Assembly: GCA_963817395.1 (NCBI GenBank)
Contig: CAWFOC010000004.1
Coordinates: 496,001-560,000, forward strand
DNA: 64,000 nucleotides
DNA from: CAWGYQ01 sp963817395
Lineage (GTDB): Bacteria > Acidobacteriota > Vicinamibacteria > Vicinamibacterales > CAVPJW01
Reading direction: 5' to 3'
The position numbers and the translations under genes are program-made. Of this stretch, positions 12,430-22,061 are shown piece after piece. The notes under the pieces are model-generated. The model was not told the origin of the DNA, searched no databases, and saw nothing but the letters and a program-made list of their open reading frames with translations. Numbering within the stretch: position 1 is the stretch's first letter; each line of letters starts with the position of its first letter.

Positions 12430-14619
12430 ATGGGGTCGGCAAGCTTTCGAGAGGCGATCAAGGAAATCACCGAGCGTGAACTCGCGGGGGGCTCGGCCAA
12501 GAGCGGTCAGCCGCCGCCGAGAGGGCGCGACGTGTTTGGCAGTCTGACGTTCAACGACGAGGTCCAGAAGGCCCGCCTGCCCGCGGACGTCTATCGCACC
12601 CTGCGGCGCACCATCATCAACGGTGAATCCCTCGACGTCTCAGTCGCCGACATCGTCGCCTCGGCGCTCAAGGATTGGGCAGTCGACGCCGGGGCCACGC
12701 ACTACACCCATTGGTTCCAGCCGATGACGGGTATCACGGCCGAGAAGCACGACTCGTTTCTCAGCCCCACGGCCGACGGGAGAGCCGTGGCAGAGTTCAG
12801 CGGAAAGGAACTGATTCGAGGCGAACCGGATGCCTCGAGTTTCCCCTCCGGCGGGATGCGCTCCACGTTCGAAGCGCGCGGCTACACGGCGTGGGATCCG
12901 ACGAGTGCGCCGTGGCTTCTGATGAGCCCGAACGGCGCCACCCTGGTCATCCCGACGGCTTTCGTCAGCTGGACCGGCGAAGCGCTGGACAAGAAAACGC
13001 CGCTGCTTCGATCGATGGAAGCGCTCTCCACGCAGGCGGTCCGCATTCTCCGTCTGTTCGGCTCCACGGCGAAGCGCGTGACGACGACCTGCGGCCCCGA
13101 GCAGGAGTACTTTCTCATCGATCGCAATTTCTACTTCGCTCGTCCGGATCTCATCAACGCGGGACGGACGCTCTTCGGCGCGAAGCCCCCGAAGGGCCAG
13201 GAGATGGAAGACCACTACTTCGGGTCCATCTCCGAGCGCGTGCTGGCGTTCATGATGGACGCCGAGACCGAGCTCTACAAGGTGGGTGTGCCCGTCAAGA
13301 CACGGCACAACGAAGTCGCCCCGAGCCAGTACGAGGTCGCTCCCATCTTCGAGAACGCCAATGTGGCGACCGATCACCAGATGATGACCATGGAGGTGCT
13401 GCGGCGCGTGGCGCCGAAGTACGGGCTCACCTGTCTGCTCCACGAGAAGCCCTTTGCCGGCGTCAACGGATCGGGCAAGCACCTCAACTGGAGCATGGGC
13501 GACGACCTGGGGAACAACCTGCTCAACCCGGGGGACACGCCACATGACAACATCCAGTTCCTGGTCTTCTGCGCGGCCATCCTCCGGGCGGTCAACAAGT
13601 GGCAGGGGCTGCTCCGGATGAGCATTGCCAGCGCCGGCAATGATCACCGGCTCGGCGCCAACGAAGCGCCCCCGGCGATTCTCTCCATCTTCCTCGGCGA
13701 CATGCTGACCGACATTTTCGAGCAGATCGAAAATGGCGGCGCGAAGAGCACCAAACAGGGCGGCATTCTCGAAACGGGCATTACCGTGCTGCCGAAGCTG
13801 CCTCGCGATGCGGGCGACCGTAATCGCACCAGTCCCTTCGCCTTCACGGGCAACAAGTTCGAGTTCCGCGCCGTCTCGTCGAACCAGAGCATCGCGTTCC
13901 CCAACATTGCCTTGAACCTGGCCGTCTGCGAGGCCCTCGACTACGTGGCGACCGAGCTCGAGAAGGCGACGTCGGGACCGAAGGCGGTGAGCCTGGCGGA
14001 GGCCGTCGGCAAGCTCCTGCCGAGCCTGATCAAGGAGAACAAGCGGATCATTTTCAACGGCAACAACTATTCGCAGGAATGGGAGGACGAAGCCAAGCGA
14101 CGGGGCTTGCAGAACCTCCGCAACACCGTGGACGCGCTGCCCGAGATCGTCAAGCCTGAGGTGCTCGAGGTGTTCGAGCGCTTTCACGTGCTGAACGAGC
14201 GCGAAGTGCGCGCCCGATACGAGGTCGCTCTCGAGAACTACAACAAGACGCTCAACGTCGAAGGTCAGCTGATGGTGCTGATGGCGAACCGCTACATCCT
14301 GCCTGCGGCGCTTCGCTACCAGGGGCAAGTGGCCAGCACGATTGCCTCGGTGACCGCGGCAGGTGGCTCGTGCAAGGAGCTGAAGAAGGCGCTGGACGAA
14401 ATCGGCCGGCTCACCGACGAGCTGAAGCGCCAGACCGATGCGCTCGACCACGCGCTGGATCACTCGGACGGTACCGCCGAGTCGCACGCCAAGTACTTCC
14501 GCGACAAGATCGTGCCGCTGATGGTCTCGCTCAGGGAGACGGGCGACGCGCTGGAGTGCGTGGTGCCGTACGACCTCTGGCCGCTTCCGACGTATCAGGA
14601 GATGTTGTTCGTGAAGTAA
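12430..14619 (+). CDS. glnN: Glutamine synthetase type III
   Basis: 729 residues, the length of type III glutamine synthetases (types I and II are 350-470). It condenses glutamate and ammonia to glutamine with ATP. Type III landmarks are FGSLTFND near the N-terminus, FPSGGMRSTFEARGYTAWD, GPEQEYFLID for metal and glutamate binding, HNEVAPSQYE, and NGSGKHLNWS. The start at 12430 is chosen because a strong GGAGGGAGGA ribosome site precedes it; an upstream in-frame ATG at 12376 has none. Intact reading frame, unlike many neighbours. The upstream region has a promoter and two palindromes, and a long hairpin follows the gene. Confidence 0.95.
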   Translation: MGSASFREAIKEITERELAGGSAKSGQPPPRGRDVFGSLTFNDEVQKARLPADVYRTLRRTIINGESLDVSVADIVASALKDWAVDAGATHYTHWFQPMTGITAEKHDSFLSPTADGRAVAEFSGKELIRGEPDASSFPSGGMRSTFEARGYTAWDPTSAPWLLMSPNGATLVIPTAFVSWTGEALDKKTPLLRSMEALSTQAVRILRLFGSTAKRVTTTCGPEQEYFLIDRNFYFARPDLINAGRTLFGAKPPKGQEMEDHYFGSISERVLAFMMDAETELYKVGVPVKTRHNEVAPSQYEVAPIFENANVATDHQMMTMEVLRRVAPKYGLTCLLHEKPFAGVNGSGKHLNWSMGDDLGNNLLNPGDTPHDNIQFLVFCAAILRAVNKWQGLLRMSIASAGNDHRLGANEAPPAILSIFLGDMLTDIFEQIENGGAKSTKQGGILETGITVLPKLPRDAGDRNRTSPFAFTGNKFEFRAVSSNQSIAFPNIALNLAVCEALDYVATELEKATSGPKAVSLAEAVGKLLPSLIKENKRIIFNGNNYSQEWEDEAKRRGLQNLRNTVDALPEIVKPEVLEVFERFHVLNEREVRARYEVALENYNKTLNVEGQLMVLMANRYILPAALRYQGQVASTIASVTAAGGSCKELKKALDEIGRLTDELKRQTDALDHALDHSDGTAESHAKYFRDKIVPLMVSLRETGDALECVVPYDLWPLPTYQEMLFVK

Positions 14620-14630
14620 GCGACGGTTCA

Positions 14631-14670
14631 CGGTTCGAGGACGCGCGGTGTGTCGCGCGCCCTCGAACCG
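14631..14670. terminator. 40-base palindromic hairpin between convergent genes
   Basis: Arms of 10 bp (14631-14640 with 14661-14670) and 6 bp (14642-14647 with 14654-14659) separated by one mismatch close a 6-base loop. It sits 11 bases after the glnN stop and 9 bases before the aminotransferase stop, so it can serve both strands. There is no T-run on either side, so a rho-independent mechanism is not assured. Confidence 0.7.
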
Positions 14671-14679
14671 CGATATGAA

Positions 14680-15867
14680 TCAGCCGGCAATCGCCCGCAG
14701 CCCTCGCACCAGCCGCGTCATTCCCTCTTCGACCGTCTGCTCATCCAGCGCGCCGTAGCCGACCCTCAGCGCGCAGCCTTGCGTGTAGCCGAAGGCGCTG
14801 GCCGGCAGTGTGGCGACACGGTGCTCGCGCACCAGACGCTCGGCGACACTCTGCGCGTTCTCTGCTGTTCGCACGCCGACGAACAGGTAGAACGCCCCCG
14901 CCGGCGGGACGACCTCGCACACATCGGAGGCGTCCGCCAGATAGGCCAGGGCCATTCGTCTCACCGCGTCGAACGCCTGGGCATGCGCACGGCAGTACCC
15001 GCTGCCCGTGCGGACGGCTGCGAGGGCAGCCGCCTGTGACGGGCCGGGTGGACATACAATCACCGTGTCCTGCACCTTGGCGAGCGCGTCACTGAGCCGC
15101 GCGGGCACGACCATGTAACCCACGCGCCAGCTCGCCATGCCGTAGGCCTTCGAAAACGAGTACATGGAAATGGTGTGATCGCCGGCGCCGGGCAGCGACC
15201 CGGCGGAGAAATGACGCGCATCGCCGTAGGTGAAGTACTCGTAGATCTCGTCGCTCATGTGGTACACGCCGTGCTCGGCGCAGAGCGCATTGATGGCGGT
15301 GAGCGTCGATCGGGAATAGACCGCGCCGGTGGGGTTGTTCGGCGAGATCGTGACCACGGCGCGCGTTCGCGACGTCATGGCACGACGAATGGCGTCCAGA
15401 TCGGGCTGGAACATCCGGTCGGTCGGGACCGGGACAGTGCGGCAGCCCACCATGTCCACGGCCATTTCATGGTTGAAGTAGTAGGGCGCGAGCAGAATGA
15501 TCTCGTCGCCAGGATCCGAGATGGCCAGCAGCGCATGCACGAACGCCATGTTGGCGCCCGCCGTCACGACCACGCGGCTGTCCGGTTGCACGCGGACCCC
15601 GTTGTCGCGCAGCAGCTTGGTCTCGAGCGCCTCGATGAGCGCCGGCGATCCTTCCACGGGTCCGTACTGATGGTTTGAGGCCTCGGCGAAGAAGTCGCCG
15701 AGCGCGGCCAGAGCTTCCGGGGGAGGCGGATAGGCCACGACGCCCTGGCCGAGAGCAATCGTCCCCGGAGTCTTGTCCGCAAGATCACCGATGATCGGAA
15801 TGATGGGCGGCTGGACCGCCAGCAGGCGACGCGAGCCGCGCGAGTGCGATTCGAGATGGATGGCCAC
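14680..15867 (-). CDS. Class I/II PLP-dependent aminotransferase
   Basis: 395 residues from the GTG at 15867, which has a GGGGAG ribosome site 6 bases upstream; the open frame extends further to 16005 without support. Fold type I aminotransferase marks: YGPVEGSPALIEAL, SPNNPTGAVYS, the D of MSDEIYE, and the PLP lysine in SFSKAYGMASWRVGY. It belongs with aspartate/methionine-type aminotransferases; amino donor is not determinable. Convergent with glnN and divergent from the PqqB-like gene. Confidence 0.88.
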   Translation of the reverse strand: MAIHLESHSRGSRRLLAVQPPIIPIIGDLADKTPGTIALGQGVVAYPPPPEALAALGDFFAEASNHQYGPVEGSPALIEALETKLLRDNGVRVQPDSRVVVTAGANMAFVHALLAISDPGDEIILLAPYYFNHEMAVDMVGCRTVPVPTDRMFQPDLDAIRRAMTSRTRAVVTISPNNPTGAVYSRSTLTAINALCAEHGVYHMSDEIYEYFTYGDARHFSAGSLPGAGDHTISMYSFSKAYGMASWRVGYMVVPARLSDALAKVQDTVIVCPPGPSQAAALAAVRTGSGYCRAHAQAFDAVRRMALAYLADASDVCEVVPPAGAFYLFVGVRTAENAQSVAERLVREHRVATLPASAFGYTQGCALRVGYGALDEQTVEEGMTRLVRGLRAIAG

Positions 15868-15943
15868 GAGTAGCTCCCCGGGAGAAAGCGCGAGTGTATC
15901 AGAGGCGCTCGGCAGGTCCCGCGAGTTGGCTGGTGCGTAACGC

Positions 15944-16871
15944 GTGACGAGGATGAGATCGCAACCGATGTCCGGTCGAGCCCAAGGCAGGTTCCGTGCC
16001 GCCACGGTCGTCCTGGTTCTGGCGGGAGCCGTGCTGGGCGGCCAGGGCGCCTTTCATCAGAATGCGGAAGGCTGGACGCTCGTGGTCCTTGGCATTGCGC
16101 AGGACGCCGGCGTTCCACAGCTGGCGTGCCAGCAACCGCGATGCGTGGAGATGCGTGCCGGACGACGGCAAGCGGAAAAGGTGTCGTCGATCGGTCTCGT
16201 CAATCGATCGTTGAACCGCGCGTATCTCTTCGATGCCACACCGGATTTTCCTGCGCAGGCCGACCGCTTGAGCAACGGCCGCCCGCTCGACGGCATTTTT
16301 CTGACGCACGCCCACATCGGTCACTACACAGGGCTGATGTATCTCGGCAAGGAATCCGTGGCGGCTCGAGGGGTGCCCGTGTACGGCACCCGCCGCATGG
16401 GGCAATACCTCAGCACGAACGGGCCGTGGAGCCTGCTCGTCAAGGACCAGCACATCGTGACTCGCATCGTCGAACCGGACAAGCCAGTGCAGCTCGAAAC
16501 CGATCTCCGGGTGACGGCCTTCGTCGTGCCTCATCGAGACGAGTTCACCGACACCGTGGGGTATCTCATCGAGGGCCCGCGTGCGCGGGCCATCTTCATT
16601 CCCGACATCGACCGCTGGGAACGATGGGACCGCAGTATCCGCGCAGTTGGCGAATCAGGTGGACCTGGCGTTCCTCGACGGGACGTTCTCGTCAGCCGAC
16701 GAGGTGAGAGGACGGCGGATCGAAGAAATCCCTCATCCGATGGTGCCGGAGACGCGCGCGCTGCTGAAAGGCGCGCGAGCAAAGCTGTGGTTCATCCATC
16801 TCAATCACACGAACCCCGCTCTCGAGGACGCAGTCGATGTCGCACGAGAAGGGATGGAGTTCCCGCTCTGA
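15944..16871 (+). CDS. Exported metallo-beta-lactamase-fold hydrolase, PqqB-like, frameshifted
   Basis: A basic start and hydrophobic segment (VVLVLAGAVLGG) indicate export. The mature part begins LVVLGIAQDAGVPQ and keeps the metal-site loop THAHIGHYTGL, VPHRDEFTDT and FIPDIDRWERWD, the pattern of PqqB-like MBL proteins. PqqB acts in pyrroloquinoline quinone synthesis, but no other pqq gene is near and the export signal is atypical for that role, so another hydrolase function is likely. One frame change near 16643 joins DRSIR to AQLANQVDLAFLDGTF. The start could be any of three ATGs at 15944-15968. Confidence 0.75.
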
Positions 16872-16876
16872 TCGAA

Positions 16877-17797
16877 TCAGGCGCCGCCCTTCTTGCGGTC
16901 TTCCCAATCTTCGATCGTCGTCGGCCAGTCGTCCTTGAGCAATCGCGAAAAGGCCCGATCCGCGAGCAGGCGGCCCCCGGTCTGGCAGCCGGCGCAGTAG
17001 TTGGATTCGTTCTGGGCATGGACGATGCGTTGGATTGGTCGTCCGCAGACCGGGCACGGTTTCCCGTACCGTCCATGAACCGCCATGGCTTCGTGAAACG
17101 CGGTGACCTTTTCCGGAAATCCCTCGCCGACTTCCGTCCGCAGACGGGCGATCCATTCGCCCAGCACCCGCTCGGTCGCCTCGTGAAGCCGCGCGATCTC
17201 CTCGTCTGTCAGATGACGGGTCTGCTTGAGCGGCGAGAGGCGGGCATGATGGAGAATTTCGTCGGAATAGGCGTTGCCGATGCCGCTCAGAATGTGGGGG
17301 TCGGTCAGCGCGCGCTTGAGCGTGTGATTTTCTGCGGTGAGCGCTTGCTTAAAGGCCTGGGGACTCGATTCAATCACCTCGAGCCCGCCGGGGTCGTGGG
17401 AGGCGAGTGCCTCGCGGCTTCCCACCACGAAGAGCGAGGCGCGGCGTTTCGAGCCGGCTTCGGTGAACAGCACGGACCCGTGCTCGAAGTCCAGCGCGGC
17501 GAGCCCAAGCTTCCGGATCAACACCGGAGGGGGCGTGCCCGCCTCGCGGGCCCTCCACCGCAGGCGGCCGGCAATCATCAGGTGAACGACGAGGAACGAG
17601 CCGTTGTCGAACCCCATCGCGATGCGTTTCCCGATGCGGTGGACCGACGTCAGGGTGCGACCCTCGATGGCAGACAGGGGTGGGTCTACCGACCGCAGCA
17701 CGAACGGACTGGCCAGACGGACACGGTCGAGCTTGTGGCCCAGCACGATCCGCCTCAAGGCCTCGACGTAGACGACGATATCGGGCAGCTCGGGCAC
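16877..17797 (-). CDS. Fpg/Nei-family DNA glycosylase
   Basis: 306 residues. Fpg/Nei enzymes excise oxidised bases through an N-terminal proline and cut the abasic strand. The protein starts PELPDI (catalytic Pro and Glu kept), has IGKRI for the beta-sandwich lysine, the helix-two-turn-helix SGIGNAYSDEILHHARLSP, and a C-terminal zinc finger CPVCGRP to YCAGCQTGG. In typical Fpg an Arg precedes the second Cys pair (GRSTxxC); here the sequence reads QNESNYC, so that phosphate-binding Arg is missing. Substrate range may differ from MutM. It converges on the PqqB-like gene with a 5-base gap. Confidence 0.85.
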   Translation of the reverse strand: MPELPDIVVYVEALRRIVLGHKLDRVRLASPFVLRSVDPPLSAIEGRTLTSVHRIGKRIAMGFDNGSFLVVHLMIAGRLRWRAREAGTPPPVLIRKLGLAALDFEHGSVLFTEAGSKRRASLFVVGSREALASHDPGGLEVIESSPQAFKQALTAENHTLKRALTDPHILSGIGNAYSDEILHHARLSPLKQTRHLTDEEIARLHEATERVLGEWIARLRTEVGEGFPEKVTAFHEAMAVHGRYGKPCPVCGRPIQRIVHAQNESNYCAGCQTGGRLLADRAFSRLLKDDWPTTIEDWEDRKKGGA

Positions 17798-17878
17798 GGT
17801 GCGGTCCTGCCGTTTCAGCTATGATCGGGCGGGTCGGTCGGCTCGGCGTGATCGACAGGATACGAAAGAGGTGAGTCT

Positions 17879-18419
17879 ATGCGAGTGGTCATGATGATGT
17901 GCCTGGTTTTGGCGTGTACGGCGTTGATTGGCGCGAGTGGCGCGGTCGCGCAGGAACTGAAGCCTGGGGATGCGGCACCGGATTTCAGCTTGCCTGGTTC
18001 GGATGGGAAGACCTACAGCCTTGCCGACTTCAAGGGGAAGCGCGCGGTCGTCGTCGCGTGGTTTCCGAAGGCCTTCACCGGCGGATGCACGGCTGAGTGC
18101 AAGTCCATGAAGGAGACCGGACCCGCGCTCCGTCAGTTCGACGTCGCCTACTTCACCGCCAGCGTCGACCCGCCGGAAACGAACAAGCAGTTCGCCGAAT
18201 CGCTCGAGCTCGACTTTCCGATCCTGAGCGACCCGGCACGGACCGTCGCGAAAGCCTACGGAGTAGTCCCCGACGACGCCCGGGGGGCGCGTGCGATGGA
18301 CTTTCTACATCGGTACCGACGGCAAGATTCTCTATATCGACAAGCAGGTGAAAACGGCCACACACGGCCAGGACATGGCAGCACGGCTGAAGGAGCTGGG
18401 GATTCCAACCTCGCACTGA
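17879..18419 (+). CDS. Exported peroxiredoxin (AhpC/TSA, Bcp-like), frameshifted
   Basis: A signal peptide (to ASGAVAQ) precedes a thioredoxin-fold peroxidase of about 155 residues: LKPGDAAPDFSLPGSDGKTYSL, then FTGGCTAECKSM with the peroxidatic Cys and a second Cys four positions later, then YFTASVDPPETNKQFAE. It would reduce hydroperoxides in the periplasm. A frame change near 18295 (one extra base) leads to the normal C-terminus WTFYIGTDGKILYIDKQV, ending at 18417-18419. A ribosome site (GAGGTGAG) precedes the ATG at 17879. Confidence 0.85.
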
Positions 18420-18448
18420 AAGGTTGGCGTGGCTGTTGCGACGCGCTG

Positions 18449-19051
18449 TCAGGTCGTCGGTGGCGGCGCGGGGGACGGGTACGCACCCAGGAAGAACCGG
18501 AACGGTCTGCCGTCCGGGGACTGGTCGTCGTGATAGCGGGCGACGAGTTGCGCGATTGTGTCCGCCAACTCCTCGAAGAACGCCGCCCGGTGGCGAGCTG
18601 AAGCGAAGCGAACGTCAGTCGCCAACGTCAGCGTCGCAAGCCGCTTGTGTTCGGATTCCGCCCGTCCGGTCAGCTCGCCAATTTCTCGCACGGCCCGTCC
18701 GGCAGTTGCCATCAAGTCGGTCGCGCTGAACCGATCCTGGGCCGCTTCGACCGTGGGTCCTAGCGTACCCAGCGCTTCGGGGCTGATGAGATACGATCGG
18801 GCGGTCGCGCGCACGACGCGCTCGGTGCAATTGCCTTTACGCCGTTCTTCGACCAGCTCCACAAACCCGGCTTTTTCCAGTGCCCGGAGGTGATAGTTCA
18901 ACCGCTGTCGCGGCAGATCGAGCTTGCGGGCCAGGCTGGACGCCGATTGGGGCTCGCGAAGCTCCCCGAGCAGCATCAGCCTGGCAGGGTGGAGCATGGT
19001 GGCGGCCCGTTGCGGGCTGCGAACGACATCGAGCGGTAGCGCGGGATTCAT
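18449..19051 (-). CDS. ArsR/HTH-type winged-helix transcription regulator
   Basis: 200 residues. The N-terminal 90 form a winged helix (HPARLMLLGELREP, SSLARKLDLPRQRLNYHLRALEKAGFVELVEER) of the ArsR/HTH_20 type. The C-terminal half is mostly helical, with ATDLMATAGRAVREIGELTGRAE, and resembles no ligand domain I can name. Convergent with the peroxiredoxin, which it may or may not regulate. Divergent from the HEAT/DUF349 gene, whose start is 110 bases away. Confidence 0.75.
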   Translation of the reverse strand: MNPALPLDVVRSPQRAATMLHPARLMLLGELREPQSASSLARKLDLPRQRLNYHLRALEKAGFVELVEERRKGNCTERVVRATARSYLISPEALGTLGPTVEAAQDRFSATDLMATAGRAVREIGELTGRAESEHKRLATLTLATDVRFASARHRAAFFEELADTIAQLVARYHDDQSPDGRPFRFFLGAYPSPAPPPTT

Positions 19052-19160
19052 TCATCGGGAGTCTACGAGCCGACAGAAATATCTGTCAAGATCGCCTGCT
19101 GGCGATTTCATCACGCCTGAGGCGACCGAACGCCGGCCTTCGAACGTCAAAAAGACGCGC

Positions 19161-22001
19161 ATGGGATTTCTCGACCGACTGCGTTCCCAGCCTGACTGGA
19201 AACATGAAGACGCCGCCGTCCGACTGTCCGCCGTCACCGGCCTGGATGGCGCCGAACAGGAGATCCTGGCCCTCGTTGCGCGTGACGACAGCGACCCGCG
19301 CGTGAGACGGGCGGCCGTTCGACGTCTGACCGACATTGACCAGCTCGCGCTCGCCAGCCGCAACGACCCGGACGAGACCGTCAGGCTCGAGGCGTCCCGG
19401 GGGCTTCTCGCCTTCTCGCTCGATGCTCAGGACGAGGCGCTCGCGCTCAAGGCGCTCGGGGCGATCAGCAGCGCCAAAGATCTCGTGCAGGTCGCGAAGT
19501 CGGCCATCCTCGAATCGGTCAGTCTTGCGGCGCTTGCCCGCTCCCCCGACATAAAGGCCCGTGCGAGCATCGCCCGCAGGAGCGTGCATGCCGCGACCCG
19601 GCTCGGGGCGCTGGCGGCCATCGACGACGCCGTTGGAGCTCGCGGCAATCGCTTCGCGCACGGAGCATCGGGATGTCGGCGTCGCCGCGCTCGAACGAAT
19701 CGACGATGCCTCTTTGCTGGCCCGCGTGGCAGATCGGGCGCGGGACAAACAGGTCGCCCGGCGCGCCGCGCAGCTCCGGCAGCCGCCGAAGGGCGGGTCA
19801 GCTCCCTCGCCCGACGTGCCCCGGACCGACCGCCGGCTCCAGACGGAGCTGTGCGACGCGGTTGCCGCGCTGACCACCCACGAGGATCTCGAACAGCTGG
19901 AAGCCCGGCTGAGTTCCGCGCTGGAGAGTTGGAACGACCTGATCCCCGATGTAGACGACGACCTTGCGGAGCGCTTCCAGGCCGCGTGTGAGGCCGCGCG
20001 CCGGCAATCGAGCACGCTCCTGGCGACGCGTCGCGAAGCTGAGCGGGTGTCACACTACCGGACTTGAGATCCTCACCGCGCGAACGGCAGTCTGTGCGGC
20101 GCTCGATTCGGCCAGGGGAGATGAGCCCGCGGAGTTCCTGGACGCCCTCCAGCAATCATGGTTCGGGCAGGGACCGCTTTCCGAGCCTGACGCCGCTCGG
20201 ATGGAGCGGCGATTTCAGGAAGCACGTGACGGCGTATCAACGACGACGGGACTCCTGGGGGACGGGCATGGAATCGCTGGCGCGAATCGCGGAGGAAATC
20301 GAGCAGCTTGCACAAGACGGGCGCGGTGTTCCGAGGCGACCGGGCGGCCCTCGAGCGATGGGGTGTCCTCGCGCGAGAATGGCGGGCGTTGCCCGTGGCG
20401 CTGGTTGAAGCGCACAGCGCCCAGGCCGAAGCTGTTCGGCTGCTCGAGAGCCGGCTGGCGGAGCGCGAAGCCGAAGCGCGGGCCGAGCGCGAGCGCCGGC
20501 AGCGCAACAACCTCTCCCGCCTCGAGCAGTTCTGCGGCGAGACGGAAACGATGCTGTCGGCATCGCCCGCGCTCAAGGACGTTTCCCGGCGCCAGCGGCA
20601 GATCCAGTCCCTTCTCGAGAACCCGCCGACGCTTCCCACAAAGCTCGACCAGGACGCGGTCATCGAGCGGCTGAAGGGACTGCAAGCGCGCCTGGGCTCC
20701 GCGGCTTCAGGAGCTTCGCGAGATCGACGATTGGGAGCGCTGGGCGAATGTCGGTGTGCAGGAAGAGCTGTGTGCCCGCGTCGAAGCGCTCGGATCGGTG
20801 ACCGATCCGGCCGTGATCGCCCGCGAGCTGCGTGACATCGAGCAGCGGTGGCGGCAGGTCAGTGCCGTCCCGCGCGAGAAGGCTCAGGCTCTCTGGCGCC
20901 GCTACCGCACGGGCACGACGCGGTGCGGGGGCGGCTCAACGAGCACTTCGCGCGTCTGGCCGTTGAGCGAACGGAAAACCTGCGCCGCAAGGAGGCACTC
21001 GTGGCTCAGGCCGAGGCCCTCTCAGGATCGTCCGATTGGATTCGCACGGCGGAAGCGATTCAGCGCCTGCAGGCTGAGTGGAAGACGCTCGGCACCGCGG
21101 CTCCGGCCGACGAACGGGCCGTCTGGCAGCGGTTCCGCACCGCGTGCAACTTGTTTTTCACCCGGCGTCGTGAGGACCTGGTCGATCGCAAACGAGCCTG
21201 GACCGAGAACTACTCCCGCAAGGAGGCGCTGGCGGTTCGCGCCGAGGCCCTCGCCGAATCGTCGGACTGGGACGCGGCGGCCGCGGAAATCCGCAGGCTG
21301 CAGGCCGAGTGGAAAACGATCGGCCCGGTACGTCGCAACCGCTCCGAGGCTATCTGGCAGCGGTTTCGCGGTGCCTGCGATCGCTTCTTCGAGCGCTATC
21401 AGCAACGAGGACAAGCCGACCTGCAGCAGCGCCTCGTCGATCGTGACGCGCTCTGCCGCGAGCTCGAGAGGCTCGCCACACTGGAGCTCCCGACCGATCA
21501 GATCGCCGATCTCGCGCCGCGCCTGGACAATCTCCACGCGCGATGGCAGCGCAGCCCGCCCGTTCCGCGCGCGCCGCTCGCCGATCTGGAGGCCCGCTTC
21601 AAGGCCGCTCTCGAGCGCGTGGCGGCGGTGCACGCCGACACCCTCCGCGGATCGGCTTACGATGCCGATCGGAATCGGCAACTCATGGAGGAACTGTGCG
21701 CCCGGGTCGAAGCTCTGGCCGGGACTCCAGTGCCGAGCAGGCTTCGCCGGCGGCGGTCCTGGCGGCGCGCTGGCGCGAAGCGCTCGCTTCCACTACGATC
21801 GGCGGTCGGGTGGACGACGATGCGCGGGTACGTGCCGCAATCCGTGAGGTGCGGGAGGCGCGTGACGCCTGGGAGCGGATTGGCTATGTGCCCGATTCTG
21901 CCCGGCGTACGCTCGCAGAGCGGTTCGAGCGAGCCTGCCGCCGGTTCTTCGATCAGCGTCAACGCTCCGGCTCCGCACCTCCGGTCGGCGCCCCGCGCTG
22001 A
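19161..22001 (+). CDS. Large HEAT-repeat and DUF349 protein, multiple frameshifts
   Basis: About 945 residues after repair. The first 220 residues are alpha-helical repeats of HEAT type (VRRAAVRRLTDIDQLALASRNDPDETVRLEA in part). The rest is a chain of DUF349 helical-hairpin units marked by W..IG and WQRFR.ACN.FF patterns (for example AEWKTLGTAAPADERAVWQRFR region, split here). DUF349 proteins are cytoplasmic helical rods of unknown function. Coherent sequence needs frame changes near 19630, 20045, 20225, 20320, 20700, 20910 and 21735; five look like one extra base and two like one missing base. This is the most damaged gene in the window. Either sequence error or decay; the intact helical periodicity of every piece favours error. 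Confidence 0.75.
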
Positions 22002-22061
22002 GCCCGGTCGTCCTCACCCGAATCCAGGATTCGCCCAGAGTCGTGTGGTGAGGAGACGTCT

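Noticed and set aside
12640..14631. A 663-codon open frame on the strand opposite glnN
   Set aside because: It mirrors the high-GC codon pattern of glnN, has no domain or start signal, and glnN itself is certain.
16692..17824. Long plus-strand extension of the PqqB-like frame through the glycosylase gene
   Set aside because: After about 16640 the frame is low in protein character and lies antisense to a clear Fpg/Nei gene; the real continuation is in the next frame.
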